Shown: positions 9,991 to 21,329, counted from the first letter of the stretch. The stretch is 64,000 nucleotides of DNA from Limnanthes douglasii subsp. nivea (GCA_036936605.1 JAUPFV010000001.1:31877900-31941899); one strand, 5' to 3'. A program made the numbers and translations. Notes: generated from the letters alone by a model not told the origin.

Positions 9991-11250
9991 AACTAAATTG
10001 TAAAATGAAAAAATCAGCAAAACTTTGGCACAAGCGATTAGGTCACATTTCTAGAAATAGAATTGAAAAGCTTGTTTCAGAAGGTTTATTAAGTGAACTG
10101 GATTTTTCGGACTTCAACGTTTGCGTTGAATGTATAAAAGGAAAACAGACCAAAGTGAAATGATTAGATGCATACAGAGCGAAAGGGGTCTTGGATTTGA
10201 TACATACAGACATTTGCGGTCCGTTCCCTACAGCATCATGGAACGGCCAACGATATTTTGTATCTTTTATTGACGACTTTTCACGATATGGGTATCTATA
10301 TCTCATTCACGAAAAATCAGAGGCCATTGACAAGTTCAAAGTCTTTAAGACTGAAGTTGAAAAACAACTTGGTAAAGACATTAAGTGCGTCAGATCGGAC
10401 CGTGGTGGTGAATACTACGGGAGATATGATGGTTCAGGTGAACAACGTCATGGACCGTTTGCAAAGTTCCTAGAAGAGTATGGTATAGTCCCTCGGTATA
10501 CGATGCCGGGTTCGCCCAACATGAATGGAGTATCTGAGAGACGAAACCGTACATTAAAGGATATGGTAAGAAGTATGATTAGTCATTCAACATTACCTAT
10601 ATCACTCTGGGGAGAAGCAATAAAATGTGCGACCTACCTACTTAATAGAGTTCCGACGAAAGCAACTACTAAGACACCGTATGAACTTTGGACTAGGCGT
10701 AAACCTAGTTTAAAACATTTACATGTTTGGGGATGTCCAGCTGAAGCGAAGCCTTATAGGCCGAATTAAAAGAAATTGGACTCCAAAACGGTTAGTAGTT
10801 ATTTCATCGGATATCCCGAGCACAGTAGGGGTTTTAAGTTTTATGATCCTTCCACAAAGAATATATTTGAGACGGGTACATCGAAATTCTTTGAGGATAT
10901 AGAGTTTGGGGGGAAGAATTTAGTAACGAACATTCATTTTGAGGAAGAATCAATAGAGATTCATGAAGGTTCTAACAATGATACTATAGTGTCAGATGAT
11001 GATATGGTAATTAGAAGGCCAATCATCACTTCAGATTCGTTAGAACATATAGATACTCAAGATGATGTTAATCTTCCTCCTATGGATGTTGTTCCAATGG
11101 AGCAAAATGAAGTTGTTCAAGAAGAACAAACTCTATCTCCTCAAGAAGTTCAAGTGCAAAATGAAGAAATTAAGCCTTTGCGTAGATCTACTAGAGAAAG
11201 AAAGAGCGCTATATCTTCAGACTATATAGTGTATCTTCAAGAACATGAAG
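9991..11250 (+). pseudogene. Copia-B integrase (two in-frame stops)
   Basis: The GAG-pre-integrase block KLWHKRLGHISRNRIEKL (from about 10018) leads into the HHCC zinc domain (CVECIKGKQ). A TGA stop interrupts at 10161-10163. The DDE core follows in the same frame: first D in [10 protein letters not shown] (about 10200), second D in VRSDRGGEY (about 10390), and the E in [14 protein letters not shown] (about 10520-10560). A TAA stop falls at 10767-10769. The C-terminal part (SSYFIGYPEHSRGFKFYDP) then runs open from 10776. In Copia-C both stop positions are sense codons, so the stops are secondary lesions of this copy. Confidence 0.9.
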
Positions 11251-12290
11251 AATTTTATGGTTCAACAGAAAACGATCCTTTAAGTGTTCGTGAAGCCATG
11301 AAAAGTTCTGATTCTCACTTCTGGATTAAAGCAATGAACGAAGAGTTTAAATCAATGCAAGATAACGCGGTATGGGAGCTTGTTCCATTACCTGAAGGAA
11401 AGAAGCCGATTGGTTGTAAATGGATTTTTAAAACCAAACGGGATTCTAAGGGTAATGTGGAGAGGCATAAAGTGCGACTTGTAGCTAAGGGTTTCACTCA
11501 ACGTGAAGGGATTGACTTTAAAGAAACCTTCTCTCCAGTTTCTTCGAAGGATTCTTTTCGGACAATCATGGCATTAGTTGCACACTTCGACCTTGAGCTC
11601 CATCAAATGGATGTAAAGACCGCCTTTCTTAATGGAGACATTGAGGAAACGATCTATATGTTACAACCTGAAAACTTTGTCTCTGGTGATCCAAAGTCGA
11701 CGGTATGTAAACTGAAGAAATCTATTTATGGTCTCAAGCAAGCGTCTCGGCAGTGGTATCACAAATTCCTTGAAGTTATTGTCTCATTTGGTTTCGAGAT
11801 AAATTCGGTAGAGGATTGTGTGTATCAAAAAATTCAGTGGGAGTAAATTCATATTTCTAGTGCTGTATGTTGATGACATATTATTGGCCACGAACGATAA
11901 GGAATTGTTACATACGACCAAGAAATTTCTTTCAGACAAATTCGATATGAAAGATCTTGGTGATGCATCATTTGTGTTAGGAATTCAAATTCACAGGAAT
12001 CGATCCCATGGAATTTTGAGTTTATCACAAAAGGCGTATATTGAGAGTATGTTACAACGTTACGGGATGGCTAACAGCAAAGGAAAGGAAACCCCTATAT
12101 CAAAAGGTGAAAAGTTTAGCCTTAAGCAATGCCCAAAGACAAAACTTGAGATTGAGGAAATGCAAAAGGTTCCATATGCTTCGGCTGTTGGAAGTCTGAT
12201 GTATGCTCAAGTTTGTACACGGCCAGACATTGCTTTTGTGGTGGGTGTGTTAGGGAGATACGTAAGTAATCCGGGGATGGAACACTGGAA
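11251..12290 (+). pseudogene. Copia-B reverse transcriptase (1-nt insertion)
   Basis: RT copies element RNA into DNA. WELVPLPEGKKPIGCKWIFK, LVAKGFTQREGIDFKETFSP and QMDVKTAFLNGD are the standard copia RT motifs, and the catalytic YVDD is at 11866-11877. One extra A in the A-run near 11828-11833 shifts the frame, so the upstream frame ends at 11846 and YVDD is read in the next frame (open 11818-12852). All catalytic residues remain. Confidence 0.92.
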
Positions 12291-12852
12291 ATCAGTCAAA
12301 AGAGTTCTCCGGTATTTGCAACAAACAAAACATCACAGATTAACAAATAAGAAGTCGGATAAACTGGAGGTCATAGGGTATTCCTACTCGGATTTCGCCG
12401 GATGTGAGGATTCTCGTCGTTCAACCTCAGGCATTATATTCCTTTTAGCGGGAGGTGCAATATCATGGAAAAGTGTTAAACAAACACTCATTGCATCTTC
12501 CACTATGGCTGCGGAATTTGTTGCTTGTTTCGAGGCATCCAATCAGGCGCTTTGGCTGCGAAATTTTTTCACGGGACTGCGAATCGTAGAAGGGATAGAA
12601 AAACCCCTTAGATTATATTGTGACAATAACTCGGCAGTTCAGTATTCTAACAGTAACAGGAGCTCGGTTAAGTCCAAACATGTAAATATCAAGTTCGTGT
12701 CTGTTAAAGAGAGAGTACATAGTGGTCAAATTAGTGTGGAGCACATAGGGACAAACTCAATGTTAGCAGATCCTCTTACGAAGGCATTAGTACCTAAAGT
12801 TTTTATTGAACACACCATTAACATGGGTGTTGTGTACTTAGAGGATTATTAG
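12291..12852 (+). pseudogene. Copia-B RNase H and polyprotein C-terminus
   Basis: This is in frame with the 3' half of RT and intact to the stop at 12850-12852. It contains YSDFAGCEDSRRSTSG (first acidic residue of RNase H), TMAAEFVACFEA (catalytic E), LYCDNNSAV (catalytic D) and the C-terminal SKHVNIKFVSVKERV and NSMLADPLTKAL blocks. RNase H would degrade the RNA strand during reverse transcription. The domain looks undamaged, but its upstream frame is broken. Confidence 0.9.
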
Positions 12853-13263
12853 TTTCAGTGGGAGTTTGTATTAAGCTATTAAATTTGTTTGTATTATGAT
12901 ATTCGCGAACTTAAGGTCATTAATGCAAACATATTTATATACAAGTTTTCAGTGTGCTCTTGTATTTGATTATTCGTACTCTGCTGTAAGTAGACCTCCA
13001 ATTAAGTGGGACTAGTTAAGAATAAATATGTAAGATTACATTTCATACTATTCTTATGCTATGCACCATGATAGATCCATGTAGTTGATTGTTGCGATAT
13101 CGTGATTACTGATGCATCTATTTGCGGCTTGAAATGCATTGATGATGACTTTAGTCCTATGTCGTTAATAGTCATTTACGAGATTGTTAAGGTTATCTAT
13201 GTGACGATAGAAATTTAGAACGTTCATTAAGTGGATGCATCCTATAGTAGCATATGATGATCC

Positions 13264-13274
13264 AAGTGGGAGAT
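13264..13274 (+). other. Polypurine tract, Copia-B
   Basis: AAGTGGGAGAT directly precedes the 3' LTR start TGTTGGAATTTC, the usual position and sequence type of the plus-strand primer of plant copia elements. About 410 bp of non-coding sequence lie between the end of pol and this tract. Confidence 0.85.
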
Positions 13275-14043
13275 TGTTGGAATTTCTCCATTAAGTTGGA
13301 CCGTCACATGTTGTATCGATGTATCGAACTATCGTTAATATTAGTCCAATAAAAGTAATCATAAAGAAAAGAACGGACTAGTAGATAAAATATGTATCAT
13401 GGAGTTAATTGTATAGGTACCAGGTTTAATTCCGAATACTGTGAAGGATTGGATTCGGAAATAAACAACTTAAGCAAAACGTAAAGTTTTGGGGTTATTT
13501 TGTAAAACAAAATAATACCGGGTTATGGTCCCTAAGAGTGGCAATTTAATAAGGACTGGTCTTCATTAAGTAACTGTCTGGAAGTTACAGACAATTAAGA
13601 GAGAAGAACCGTTACTGGTCTTCATTAAGTAACTGTCTGGAAGTTACAGACAATTAAGAGAGAAAAACCGTTACTGGTCTTCGTTAAGTAAATGTCTGGA
13701 AGTTACAAACAATTACTTAATGAAGAACCGTTTTCTCACTTCAGTTCTATATAAGAATGAGTTTCTCATTCTTGAAAGCAAGAGAAAGAAAATACAGAGA
13801 GAAAATCCTTTAAGAAAAACAAATTGATTCTTCCTTCGAATCAATTACAAAAGTGTGTTTTGGTTGCCATCTCTTAGAAGAATCAATAACCTAGCAAAGG
13901 ATTGCCGATCATCTGCTCTAAGTCAGAAATCTGAAGATCAAAGAATGTCTACATCCTGTAAGTATTTATTCCGCATTGTTTTAGGATGATTTAACTTCAT
14001 GGTTCAATAAGTTAGATTAGAAATCCGTAAAGTATTTCTATCA
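13275..14043 (+). promoter_or_regulatory. Copia-B 3' LTR
   Basis: It starts TGTTGGAATTTC and ends CTATCA. It is nearly identical to the 5' LTR, with the three 59-bp units and a TATA box at 13748-13755. It is followed at once by the target duplication AAAAC (14044-14048) and then the resumed copy-2 segment. Confidence 0.95.
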
Positions 14044-14605
14044 AAAACATCTAAGAATGCATGAAAAGCAATAGAGTTAACGGTTTACATCTACCACGGC
14101 GTTTGAACTCTTAGTTTGATGCGAACATATATAAAGAATAGATCGCTCGTTATTAAATTTGTTACGGCTTGTCTCCGTTAGAATATTATTATATATTAAA
14201 ATATGGTGGGCTATATTTGATAGGGTTGGATATTTTTGGAAGGACGTTACTACGTAAAACGGAGGGGCAGTTCAGATATATCTTAGACCATACAAATCAA
14301 GAACAATCCGACCCGTCAATGCATGGCTCAGCTGAGTGGTAACATTATTTAAGGTTTGGGCTTTAAAGATTGAACCAGATCTAGGGTTTGACCTGTAAGA
14401 TCCATGAGTCACAAAATTAGTTTAAATACCACAACCGACTTCATTTAATAGGTTGGACTTTTTCCAAAAAACATTAAATACAAGCACACACCTCTCTTAT
14501 CTCACTGCTCACTATTCAGAAAATAATATTCAACTTACAAACTCTCAAAAATACCTTCTAACCATAAATTATCCACCAATATTTATTTCTAACGAATGAG
14601 TTTAG
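14044..14605. other. Right remnant of duplicated segment copy 2, then unassigned sequence
   Basis: 14049-14101 continues copy 2 of the segmental duplication (AGCAATAGAGTTAACGG at about 14066). The rest is unassigned. A short piece at 14323-14400 (TGGCTCAGCTGAGTGG, then GGGTTTGACC) faintly resembles Pol III A and B boxes of a tRNA-derived element, but no tail or target duplication is visible. Confidence 0.45.
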
Positions 14606-15490
14606 AGCAATTATGCAAATAAAAAATGGTATGGTGATTCAAAATTGTTTTAAGTTATAATATGTTTTGGAAACCTATCCAATACTTTTTTAGTGTACTA
14701 TTTCTTTAGTGAAAGTCATGGAGATGCTGTACTGGCAATGAGATATATTTAGAAAGAAATGAAAGACCGAGAGAACAAATTAAAAAAAAAATGTAAGGAA
14801 AATGTATTCAAATATTCGGAATATCATTGATTTTTGTTGGAATTTACAACTTCATTCATCTTTTCACACTGCGACAATCATAGTTAAATTTTATTTTGTT
14901 TCATATTCTATTTATGTTTTTAAAAAATATTATGACATTTTTAGGTTTCAATATGTTCCTAATTTTGGTACCAGTGTGAAAATGCATAAAAAAAGTGTCT
15001 AGGTGAAACAAAGATAGTTGATAAATAAATATAAAACTTTCGCAATTCGAAAGGAATGTTTGGACTGCATTTTCTCTTCCTTCCTAATAATCAAAATTGA
15101 GAGCATAATGAAACCAAAAATAAAAATTATAATATTTGTTTAAAATGTAAATATAATAGGAAATGAAATATTATTAAAAGAAATTTACATATGATTGAGA
15201 TAATATGCTCCGATGTTGATAAAGTTATAAATTCCAACGAAGATCAATGATATTCCAAATATTTGTATAAACTTTCTTCACAGAATTGATTTTTTTTTTT
15301 CTATTTGTTCTTTCGCTCTAGCCATTATTTTCTAAATATATGGTATAACATTTCAATCAACAAGTATTAAGACTTTCACAAAAAAGAAGAGTACACTTCA
15401 AATAACATTGGATAAATTTCCAAAACATACTATAATTTAAAACAATTTTCCCCATACCATATTTGTTTTTATCATAATTTTTATGAACCC
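14606..15490. repeat. Long imperfect inverted repeat (arms about 400 bp)
   Basis: The left arm, about 14606-15003, is the reverse complement of the right arm, about 15009-15485. Matching pairs include GGAATATCATTGATTTTTGTTGGAATT (left, 14818) with its complement around 15217-15243, AAAATTGTTTTAAGTTATA (left, about 14642) with TATAATTTAAAACAATTTT (right, 15431), and ATATTTAGAAAG with its counterpart near 15333. The arms almost touch, so a transcript would fold into a long hairpin. This is the architecture of a foldback or MITE-like element; no transposase is present. The 66-codon plus-strand frame at 14802-15002 is only part of the left arm. Confidence 0.75.
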
Positions 15491-15578
15491 ATTTTTCGGA
15501 AATAAACATAACTTATTGACATAGGAAAATTTTCAACGTAAGATATACTGAAGAAAATCAAAGTAATGGTCGGCCTTA

Positions 15579-15673
15579 ACAACTCGAAAGGAATGTTTGG
15601 ACTGCATTTTCTCTTCCTTCCTAATAATCAAAATTGAGAGCATAATGAAACCAAAAATAAAAATTATAATATT
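15579..15673. repeat. Partial third copy of the right arm
   Basis: CTCGAAAGGAATGTTTGGAC through AAAAATTATAATATTT matches 15043-15140 and 15758-15845, lying between the two full right-arm copies. Confidence 0.85.
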
Positions 15674-15719
15674 TTCTATTCCTTCCTAATAAATATGATA
15701 TATTGCATATTTATTTATC

Positions 15720-16145
15720 AAAGATAGTTGATAAATAAATATAAAACTTTCGCAATTCGAAAGGAATGTTTGGACTGCATTTTCTCTTCCTTCCTAATAA
15801 TCAAAATTGAGAGCATAATGAAACCAAAAATAAAAATTATAATATTTTTTAAAATGTAAATATAATAGGAAATGAAATATTATTAAAAGAAATTTACATA
15901 GGATTGAGATAATATGCTGCGATGTTGATAAAGTTATAAATTCCAACGAAGATCAATGATATTCCAAATATTTGTATAAACTTTCTTCACATAATTGATT
16001 TTTTTTTTCTATTTGTTCTTTCGCTCTAGCCATTATTTTTTAAATATATGGTATAACATTTCAATCAACAAGTATTAAGACTTTCACAAAAAGAAGAGTA
16101 CACTTCAAATAATATTGGATAAATTTCCAAAACATACTATAATTT
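15720..16145. repeat. Direct second copy of the right arm
   Basis: CAAAGATAGTTGATAAATAA (15719) through AAACATACTATAATTT (16145) repeats 15009-15438 with few changes, 711 bp downstream. It is cut off where the Copia-C LTR starts, whereas the first copy continues with AAAACAATTTTCCCC. Confidence 0.88.
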
Positions 16146-16505
16146 TGTGAGACCGTGGTTTTCAAGAAGTGAGAAACTCACTTCGTATAATAAAACCAAA
16201 AGACGATTCTTATTTTTAAGACCATATTAAATTGCCACACTTAGAGACCATAATACCCCCCGGTATTATTTTGTCTTACAAAATAATCTCAGAATTTTAC
16301 GCTTTGCTTAAGTTATTTATTTTCAAGTCTAGTCCTTCACAGTATTCAGAATTAACCCTGATATCTATACAATTACCTCAATGATACATATTTTATCTAC
16401 TAGTTCGTTCCTTTATTTATAATTATTTTTATTGGATAATATTGACGATAGTCCAATACACCGATAAAACATGTGACAGTCCAACTCAATGGAGAAATTC
16501 CAACA
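16146..16505 (-). promoter_or_regulatory. Copia-C 3' LTR (truncated)
   Basis: In element orientation it starts TGTTGGAATTTCTCC at 16505 and matches the Copia-B U3 through ATAATACCGGG. The 59-bp tandem units of Copia-B are absent. The sequence ends at a GTGAGAAACTCAC / CCACGGTCTCA region before any recognisable U5, so the 3' part is missing or strongly diverged. The polypurine tract AAGTGGGAGAT lies at 16506-16516. Confidence 0.8.
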
Positions 16506-16959
16506 ATCTCCCACTTGGATCATCATATGCTACTGTATGATGCATCCACTTAATGAACGTTCTTAATTTATATCGTCACATATAGAACCTTAACAATCCC
16601 GTAAATGACCATTAACGACATATGACTAAAGTCATCATCAATGCATTTCAACCTGCAAATAGATGCATCGGTAATCATAATATCGCAACAATCAATTACA
16701 TGGATCTATCATGGTGCATAACATAAGAATAATGTGAAATATAATCTTACATATTTATTTTAACTGATCTCACTCAATTGGAGGTCTACTTACAACAGAG
16801 TACAAATAATCAAAGACAAGAGCACACTGAATACTTATATATAAATATGTTTCCATTAATGGCCTTAAGTTCGCGATTATCATAATACAAACAAATTTAA
16901 TAGCTTAATAAAAACTCCCACTAAAACTAACAATCCTCTAAGTACAATACCTATGTCAA

Positions 16960-17352
16960 TTGTGTGTTTAATGCCTTACACACTAATGCCTTCGTAAGAG
17001 GATCTGCTAACATTGAGTTTGTCTCTATGTGCACCAAACTGATTTGACCATTCTGTACTCTCTCTTTTGACTACTTTGCAGTGTTCCATCCCCGGATTAC
17101 TTACGTATCTCCCTATCACACCTACCACAAAATAAATATCTGACCGTGTACAAACTTGAGCATACATCAGACTTCCAACAGCCGAAGTATATTGAACCTT
17201 TTGCATTTCCTTAATCCGAAGTTTTGTCTTTGAGCATTGTTTAAGACTAAACTTTTCACCTTTCGATATAAGGGTTTCCTTTCCCTTATTATTAGCCATC
17301 CTATAGCATTGTAACATACTCTCAATATACGCCTTTTGTAATAAACTCAAAA
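16960..17352 (-). pseudogene. Copia-C end of RT fused to polyprotein C-terminus; RNase H deleted
   Basis: The minus-strand frame reads QKAYIESMLQCYRMANNKG and VGSLMYAQVCTRSDI (end of RT), then NPGMEHCKVVKRE, and jumps straight to the block matching ISVEHIGTNSMLADPLTKAL of Copia-B. About 410 bp present in Copia-B (12295-12705), containing all RNase H catalytic residues, are missing. The junction lies in an AAAGAG sequence that occurs at both ends of the corresponding Copia-B interval. Confidence 0.85.
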
Positions 17353-18190
17353 CTCAATGAGATCGATTTCTATGAATTTGAATTGCTAACAAAAAGGATG
17401 CATCACCAAGATCTTTCATATCGAATTTGCCTGAAAAACATTTCTTGGTCGTATGTAACAATTCCCTATCGTTTGTGGCCAATAATATATCATCAACATA
17501 CAACACTAGAAATATGAATTTACTTCTACTTAAATTTTGTTACACAATCCTCCACTAAATTTATCTCGAAACCAAATGAGACAATAAATTCAAGGATTTT
17601 TTGGTACTACTGTCGAGACGCTTGCTTGAGACCATAAATAGATTTCTTTAGTTTGCATCCCGTCGACTTTTAATCACCGAAGACAAAGTTTTCAGATTGC
17701 AATATATAGATTATTTCCTCAATGTCTCCATTAAGAAAAAGTAATATTTACATCTAATTGATGGAGCTAAAGTTCGACGTCTACAACTAATGCCATGAAT
17801 GTCCGAAAAGAATCCTTCGTTGAAACTGGAGAGAAGGTTTCCTTAAAATTAATCATTTCACGTTGAGTAAAACCTTAGCTACAAGTCACGCTTTATACCG
17901 CTCCATATTACCTTTAGAATCCCGTTTGGTTTTAATAAATCCATTTACAACCAGTTGGCTTCTTTCATTCACGTAATGGAACAAGCTCCCATAGCATGTT
18001 ATCTTGCATGGATTTAAACTCTTTGGTCATTAATTTAATCCACAATTGAGAATAAAAAAAATCATGGCTTCACGAATACTTAAAGGATCGTTTTTTATTG
18101 TACCATAAAATTCCTCATATTCTTGAAGATACACTATATAGTATGAAGATATAACCCTCTTCATTTCTCTAGTAAATCTACGCAAAGGCA
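17353..18190 (-). pseudogene. Copia-C reverse transcriptase, degenerate
   Basis: The minus strand encodes YVDD in SKFIFLVLYVDDILLA (about 17476-17535), the K-Q-A-S-R region near 17610, and pieces of the AFLNGD and LVAKGFTQ motifs (17740-17900), separated by stops and frameshifts. It aligns with 11251-12000 of Copia-B. Confidence 0.85.
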
Positions 18191-18194
18191 TAAT

Positions 18195-19250
18195 TTATTC
18201 ATTATGCACTTGAACTTCTTCAGGAGGTAGAGTTTGTTCTTCTTGAACAACTTTATTTTGCTCCATTGGAATAATTTCATTTTGTTCAATATGGACAACA
18301 TCCACAAAAGGAAGATCAACATCATCTTGAGTATTTATATGTTCTAACGAATCTGAACTGACGATGAGCCTTCTAATTATCATATCATTACATGATACCG
18401 AAGTATCATTGTTAGAACCTTCATGAATCTTTACCGATTCTTCCTCAAGATGAATGTTTGAACCTAAAATTCTTCCCCCAAACTCTATATTCTCAAAGAA
18501 TTTTGTTGTACCTGTCTCAAATATATTCTTCGTGGAAGGATCATAAAACTTAAAACCCCTACTGTGTTTGGGATATCCAATGAAATAACTTCTAACCGTT
18601 TTGGAGTCAAATTTCTTTTCATTCGGCCTATAAGTCTTCGCTTCAGCTGGACATCCCCAAACATGTAAATATATATAAACTAGGTTAAAGCCCAATCCAA
18701 AGTTCATAGAGTGTCTTAGTAGTTCCTTTTATTGAAACTCTATTAAAAAGGTAGGTTGCACATTTTATTGTTTCTCCCAGAGTGATATAGGTAATGTTGA
18801 AAGACTAATCTTACATCTTACCATATATTTGAACGTACAGTTTCGTCTCTCAGATACCTCATTCATGCTGGGCGAACACAACATCGTATACCGATGGACC
18901 ACACTTCTTTAAGAACTAACGGTCCATGACGTTGTTTGCATGAACCGTCATATCTCCCATAGTATTCACCACCACAGTGTGATAAGACGCACTTAATGTC
19001 TTTACCACGTTGTTTTTCAACCTCGTTCTTAAAGATGTTGAACTTGTCAATGATCTTTGATTTTTCATGAATAAGATATGGATACTCGTATCTTGAAAAT
19101 TCGTCAATGAATGATACAAAATATCGCTGGCCCTTCCATGATGATGTAGGAAACAAACTGCAGACGTCTTCATGTATCAAGTCCAAGACCCTTTTCGCTC
19201 TGTATGCATCTAACCATTTCATTTTGGTTAGTTTTCCTTTTATACATTCA
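18195..19250 (-). pseudogene. Copia-C integrase, degenerate
   Basis: Two open minus-strand pieces. 18863-19222 holds WLDAYRAKRVLDLIHEDVC, FIDEFSRYEYPYLIHEK and the [10 protein letters not shown] region of the DDE core. 18195-18707 holds [38 protein letters not shown] and the acidic linker before RT. Both positions that are stops in Copia-B are sense codons here. The core block with the catalytic E (18720-18860) is broken by stops. Confidence 0.88.
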
Positions 19251-19338
19251 AAACAAACGTTGAATTTTGAAAATCCATTCCACTAAATAAACCTTCTGAA
19301 ACAATGTTTTCAATTTTATTTCTCAAAATGTGACCTAA

Positions 19339-19800
19339 TCAATTGTGCCAAAGTTTTGATAAATTTTCTAGTTTAAAATTTAGTTTGCATGGTACGTCTG
19401 CATTCATTATCTTTTTGTGATCCTTTATAGTATCCAATAAATACAAGTTATCATTTGCTATTAAATTTTTACAATCAATAACATTACCATGTAAATAAAG
19501 ACATAAGCTTTCATTTTCAAATTGATAAGAATAACTTAATTTATCCAACAACGGAACAGAAATCAGATTCTTTCTAAACGAAGGTACATAAAATACGTCT
19601 TTTAAATACAAAAAATGTCCACTGGTAAGCAACAAACGAATATAAAAAATAGAATGAAGTAAACATGAACTACCATCAGTTGTATAAATGGATGTTACAC
19701 AATCACTCAGGCTTCGGTTTCTTATCATACCATGCAAAGAAATACAAAAATGAATGGTTGTTGTTGTATCAAGCCACAAAGTATTTCATGGAAATGAAAC
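19339..19800 (-). pseudogene. Copia-C protease region and pre-integrase block
   Basis: Minus-strand LDTTTTIHFCISLHGMIRN occupies the protease active-site position, with D-T-T-T instead of D-S/T-G-A. YLKDVFYVPSFRKNLIS and LYLHGN follow, as in Copia-B. The frame is open for 146 codons and ends in the pre-integrase KLWHN block. The active-site glycine is absent, so this protease should be dead. Confidence 0.82.
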
Positions 19801-19828
19801 TAAATTCATCTGAGAACATACCATAAAA

Positions 19829-20803
19829 TTGAAAATACTTTTGGATTTCATCATACCTTTATATTTTTCACATTCTTTCTTAAAGTGGCTCGGTTCCTTA
19901 CAATGGAAGCAACACCCTTTACTAAACATACCCTTATGCATCTTTTGTGCCAAACTGGATGCATGTTCATCTAAACCTTCCTTCTTTCTCTTAATTTCCT
20001 TATTCCTCTGCTATTTCACTAACTGCACTTCTGGACGTTCTTGCTTAATATTTTCTTCCTTTTTTACTGCCCAAAAGATGAGCTTGTCAAGAGTCCATTT
20101 CTCACGCAGACAGTTATAAGACGTTTCGAAGTTCTTATATTAAGGAGGAAAATAGTGAAAAGCAAATCTTACTACAACATTTTCCGGAAGGTTATTATTA
20201 AGTGCTTTCAATTTAGAAGTAACGTTTGACATTTCCAAGATGTGCTCACAAAGAGTCCATTTGCCACGATATTTCATAAAGGCTAGCTTAATAAGCACCG
20301 TCTTAATCTCTATTTTATCGCTCTTAAAAAATATTTCTCCACCTCTACGAGAAATATTTTCGCATTGGTGATATCTGGTGCAACTGCACCACAAAATACT
20401 GATAGAATTTCTTGCTTTATGATCCATAGACTTATCTTGTTCAACTTTTTCCAAGCCTTTGACTCTTTCTTCTCCGTAGGACAACTGTCCTTAGTTAGAG
20501 TTTAGGTTCATCGACCATTAATGCTAAGTCGTAATCATGGCATCTCTAGTGCAACAACATATCTTCTTTCTACATCTCAAAGTTTCTCCCATTAAGTATG
20601 ATGCCTTTTTTCCTTCCGGGTTGTAGAGATACGAATTTTCTAACATAACAAACAACAAGTAGCAAAAAAAAATCACTTAACATATAATCTTCATAGCATT
20701 TAACAAATAAATATAGCATAATAAAACATACTTTTACAACATCAATAAGATTCTTTTGGGCAAGCATATTAATTTGTATATGTATGAGTTTGAGCATAAT
20801 CAA
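19829..20803 (-). pseudogene. Copia-C gag, degenerate
   Basis: The minus strand encodes the gag N-terminus (ILNGRNFEM, 20570-20600), the core FMKYRGKWTLCEHILEMSN (about 20226-20282), and a CCHC zinc knuckle of the type CFHCKEPSHFKKEC (about 19870-19912). These lie in at least three frames with stops between them. Plus-strand open frames here (19829-20229) are antisense shadows. Confidence 0.85.
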
Positions 20804-20990
20804 TGTTGATCATGCTAATTGACTTAATTAAGAATACTTTTATTTGGACCGATTATCCTAGTTCAATTTTCTTATTGACCAATTCACTCATAATTTTCTA
20901 GTGTCTAAGATTAAATATGTCAACTTTAAAATTCATTTGGACCGATTAAAGTTTAATCACTTGTCAATCAAAGGCTTATCAAAAATATTT

Positions 20991-21329
20991 TTTCAATCCC
21001 TTAACATTTCAGCCTTTTATTTCGTAAAGGTACAACGATACAAGGGTACAACTGACTGAAATAAGAAATTATTAGACAAGTATTAGGGTTTGCACATAGA
21101 GAAGAACAAAACTGCCAATTGAGAGAGCAGAAACACACAATCAAGATCAAACGATACCAATCGATACCAAGACTTTGAAATCATTTTAAGATTCCCAAGG
21201 ATAGCTTGAAATTGAAGGAACTAGTCACAAAGGTCTTGAATCAGGATGCAATAAACACGAATTTACTGAAGTAGGTAGCGACCAAGTAAGATGGCAAATA
21301 AATTTTAATTAATTAGACCCAAAATCTAT
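20991..21329. other. Unassigned sequence between Copia-C and the LINE
   Basis: Copia-C homology ends near 20990 and clear LINE coding homology starts near 21380. The interval contains ACGATACAAG / ACGATACCAATCGATACC repeats and no gene I recognise. It may be LINE 5' sequence or old flanking DNA. Confidence 0.35.

Larger units (their letters stand above)
6749..14043 (+). mobile_element. Copia-B: full-length but coding-dead Ty1/copia retrotransposon
   Basis: The two LTRs (6749-7516 and 13275-14043) are nearly identical over about 768 bp, with roughly 15 differences by eye. They are flanked by the 5-bp target duplication AAAAC (6744-6748 and 14044-14048). Inside, in order: tRNA-Met PBS, a long AT-rich leader, gag, protease, integrase, reverse transcriptase with YVDD, RNase H, a polypurine tract and the 3' LTR. 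The gene order integrase before RT defines Ty1/copia. The polyprotein is broken by a frameshift in gag, in-frame TGA and TAA stops in integrase, and a 1-nt insertion in RT. Conserved LTRs with a broken ORF suggest a recent insertion, possibly mobilised in trans. Confidence 0.95.
16146..20990 (-). mobile_element. Copia-C: damaged Ty1/copia element, relative of Copia-B
   Basis: Read on the minus strand this region contains leader, gag, protease, integrase, RT, a deleted RNase H, a polypurine tract and part of the 3' LTR, all clearly homologous to Copia-B. It has no adjacent 5' LTR or PBS: homology to the Copia-B leader stops near 20990. The left LTR ends early at 16146. Frameshifts and stops are frequent throughout. 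It is older than Copia-B. A minus-strand LTR/leader piece at 25690-26040 may be its displaced 5' end (see findings). Confidence 0.9.

Noticed and set aside
14323..14410. A second tRNA-derived SINE
   Set aside because: The A-box-like TGGCTCAGCTGAGTGG and a weak B box are present, but there is no tail, no body homology and no target duplication.
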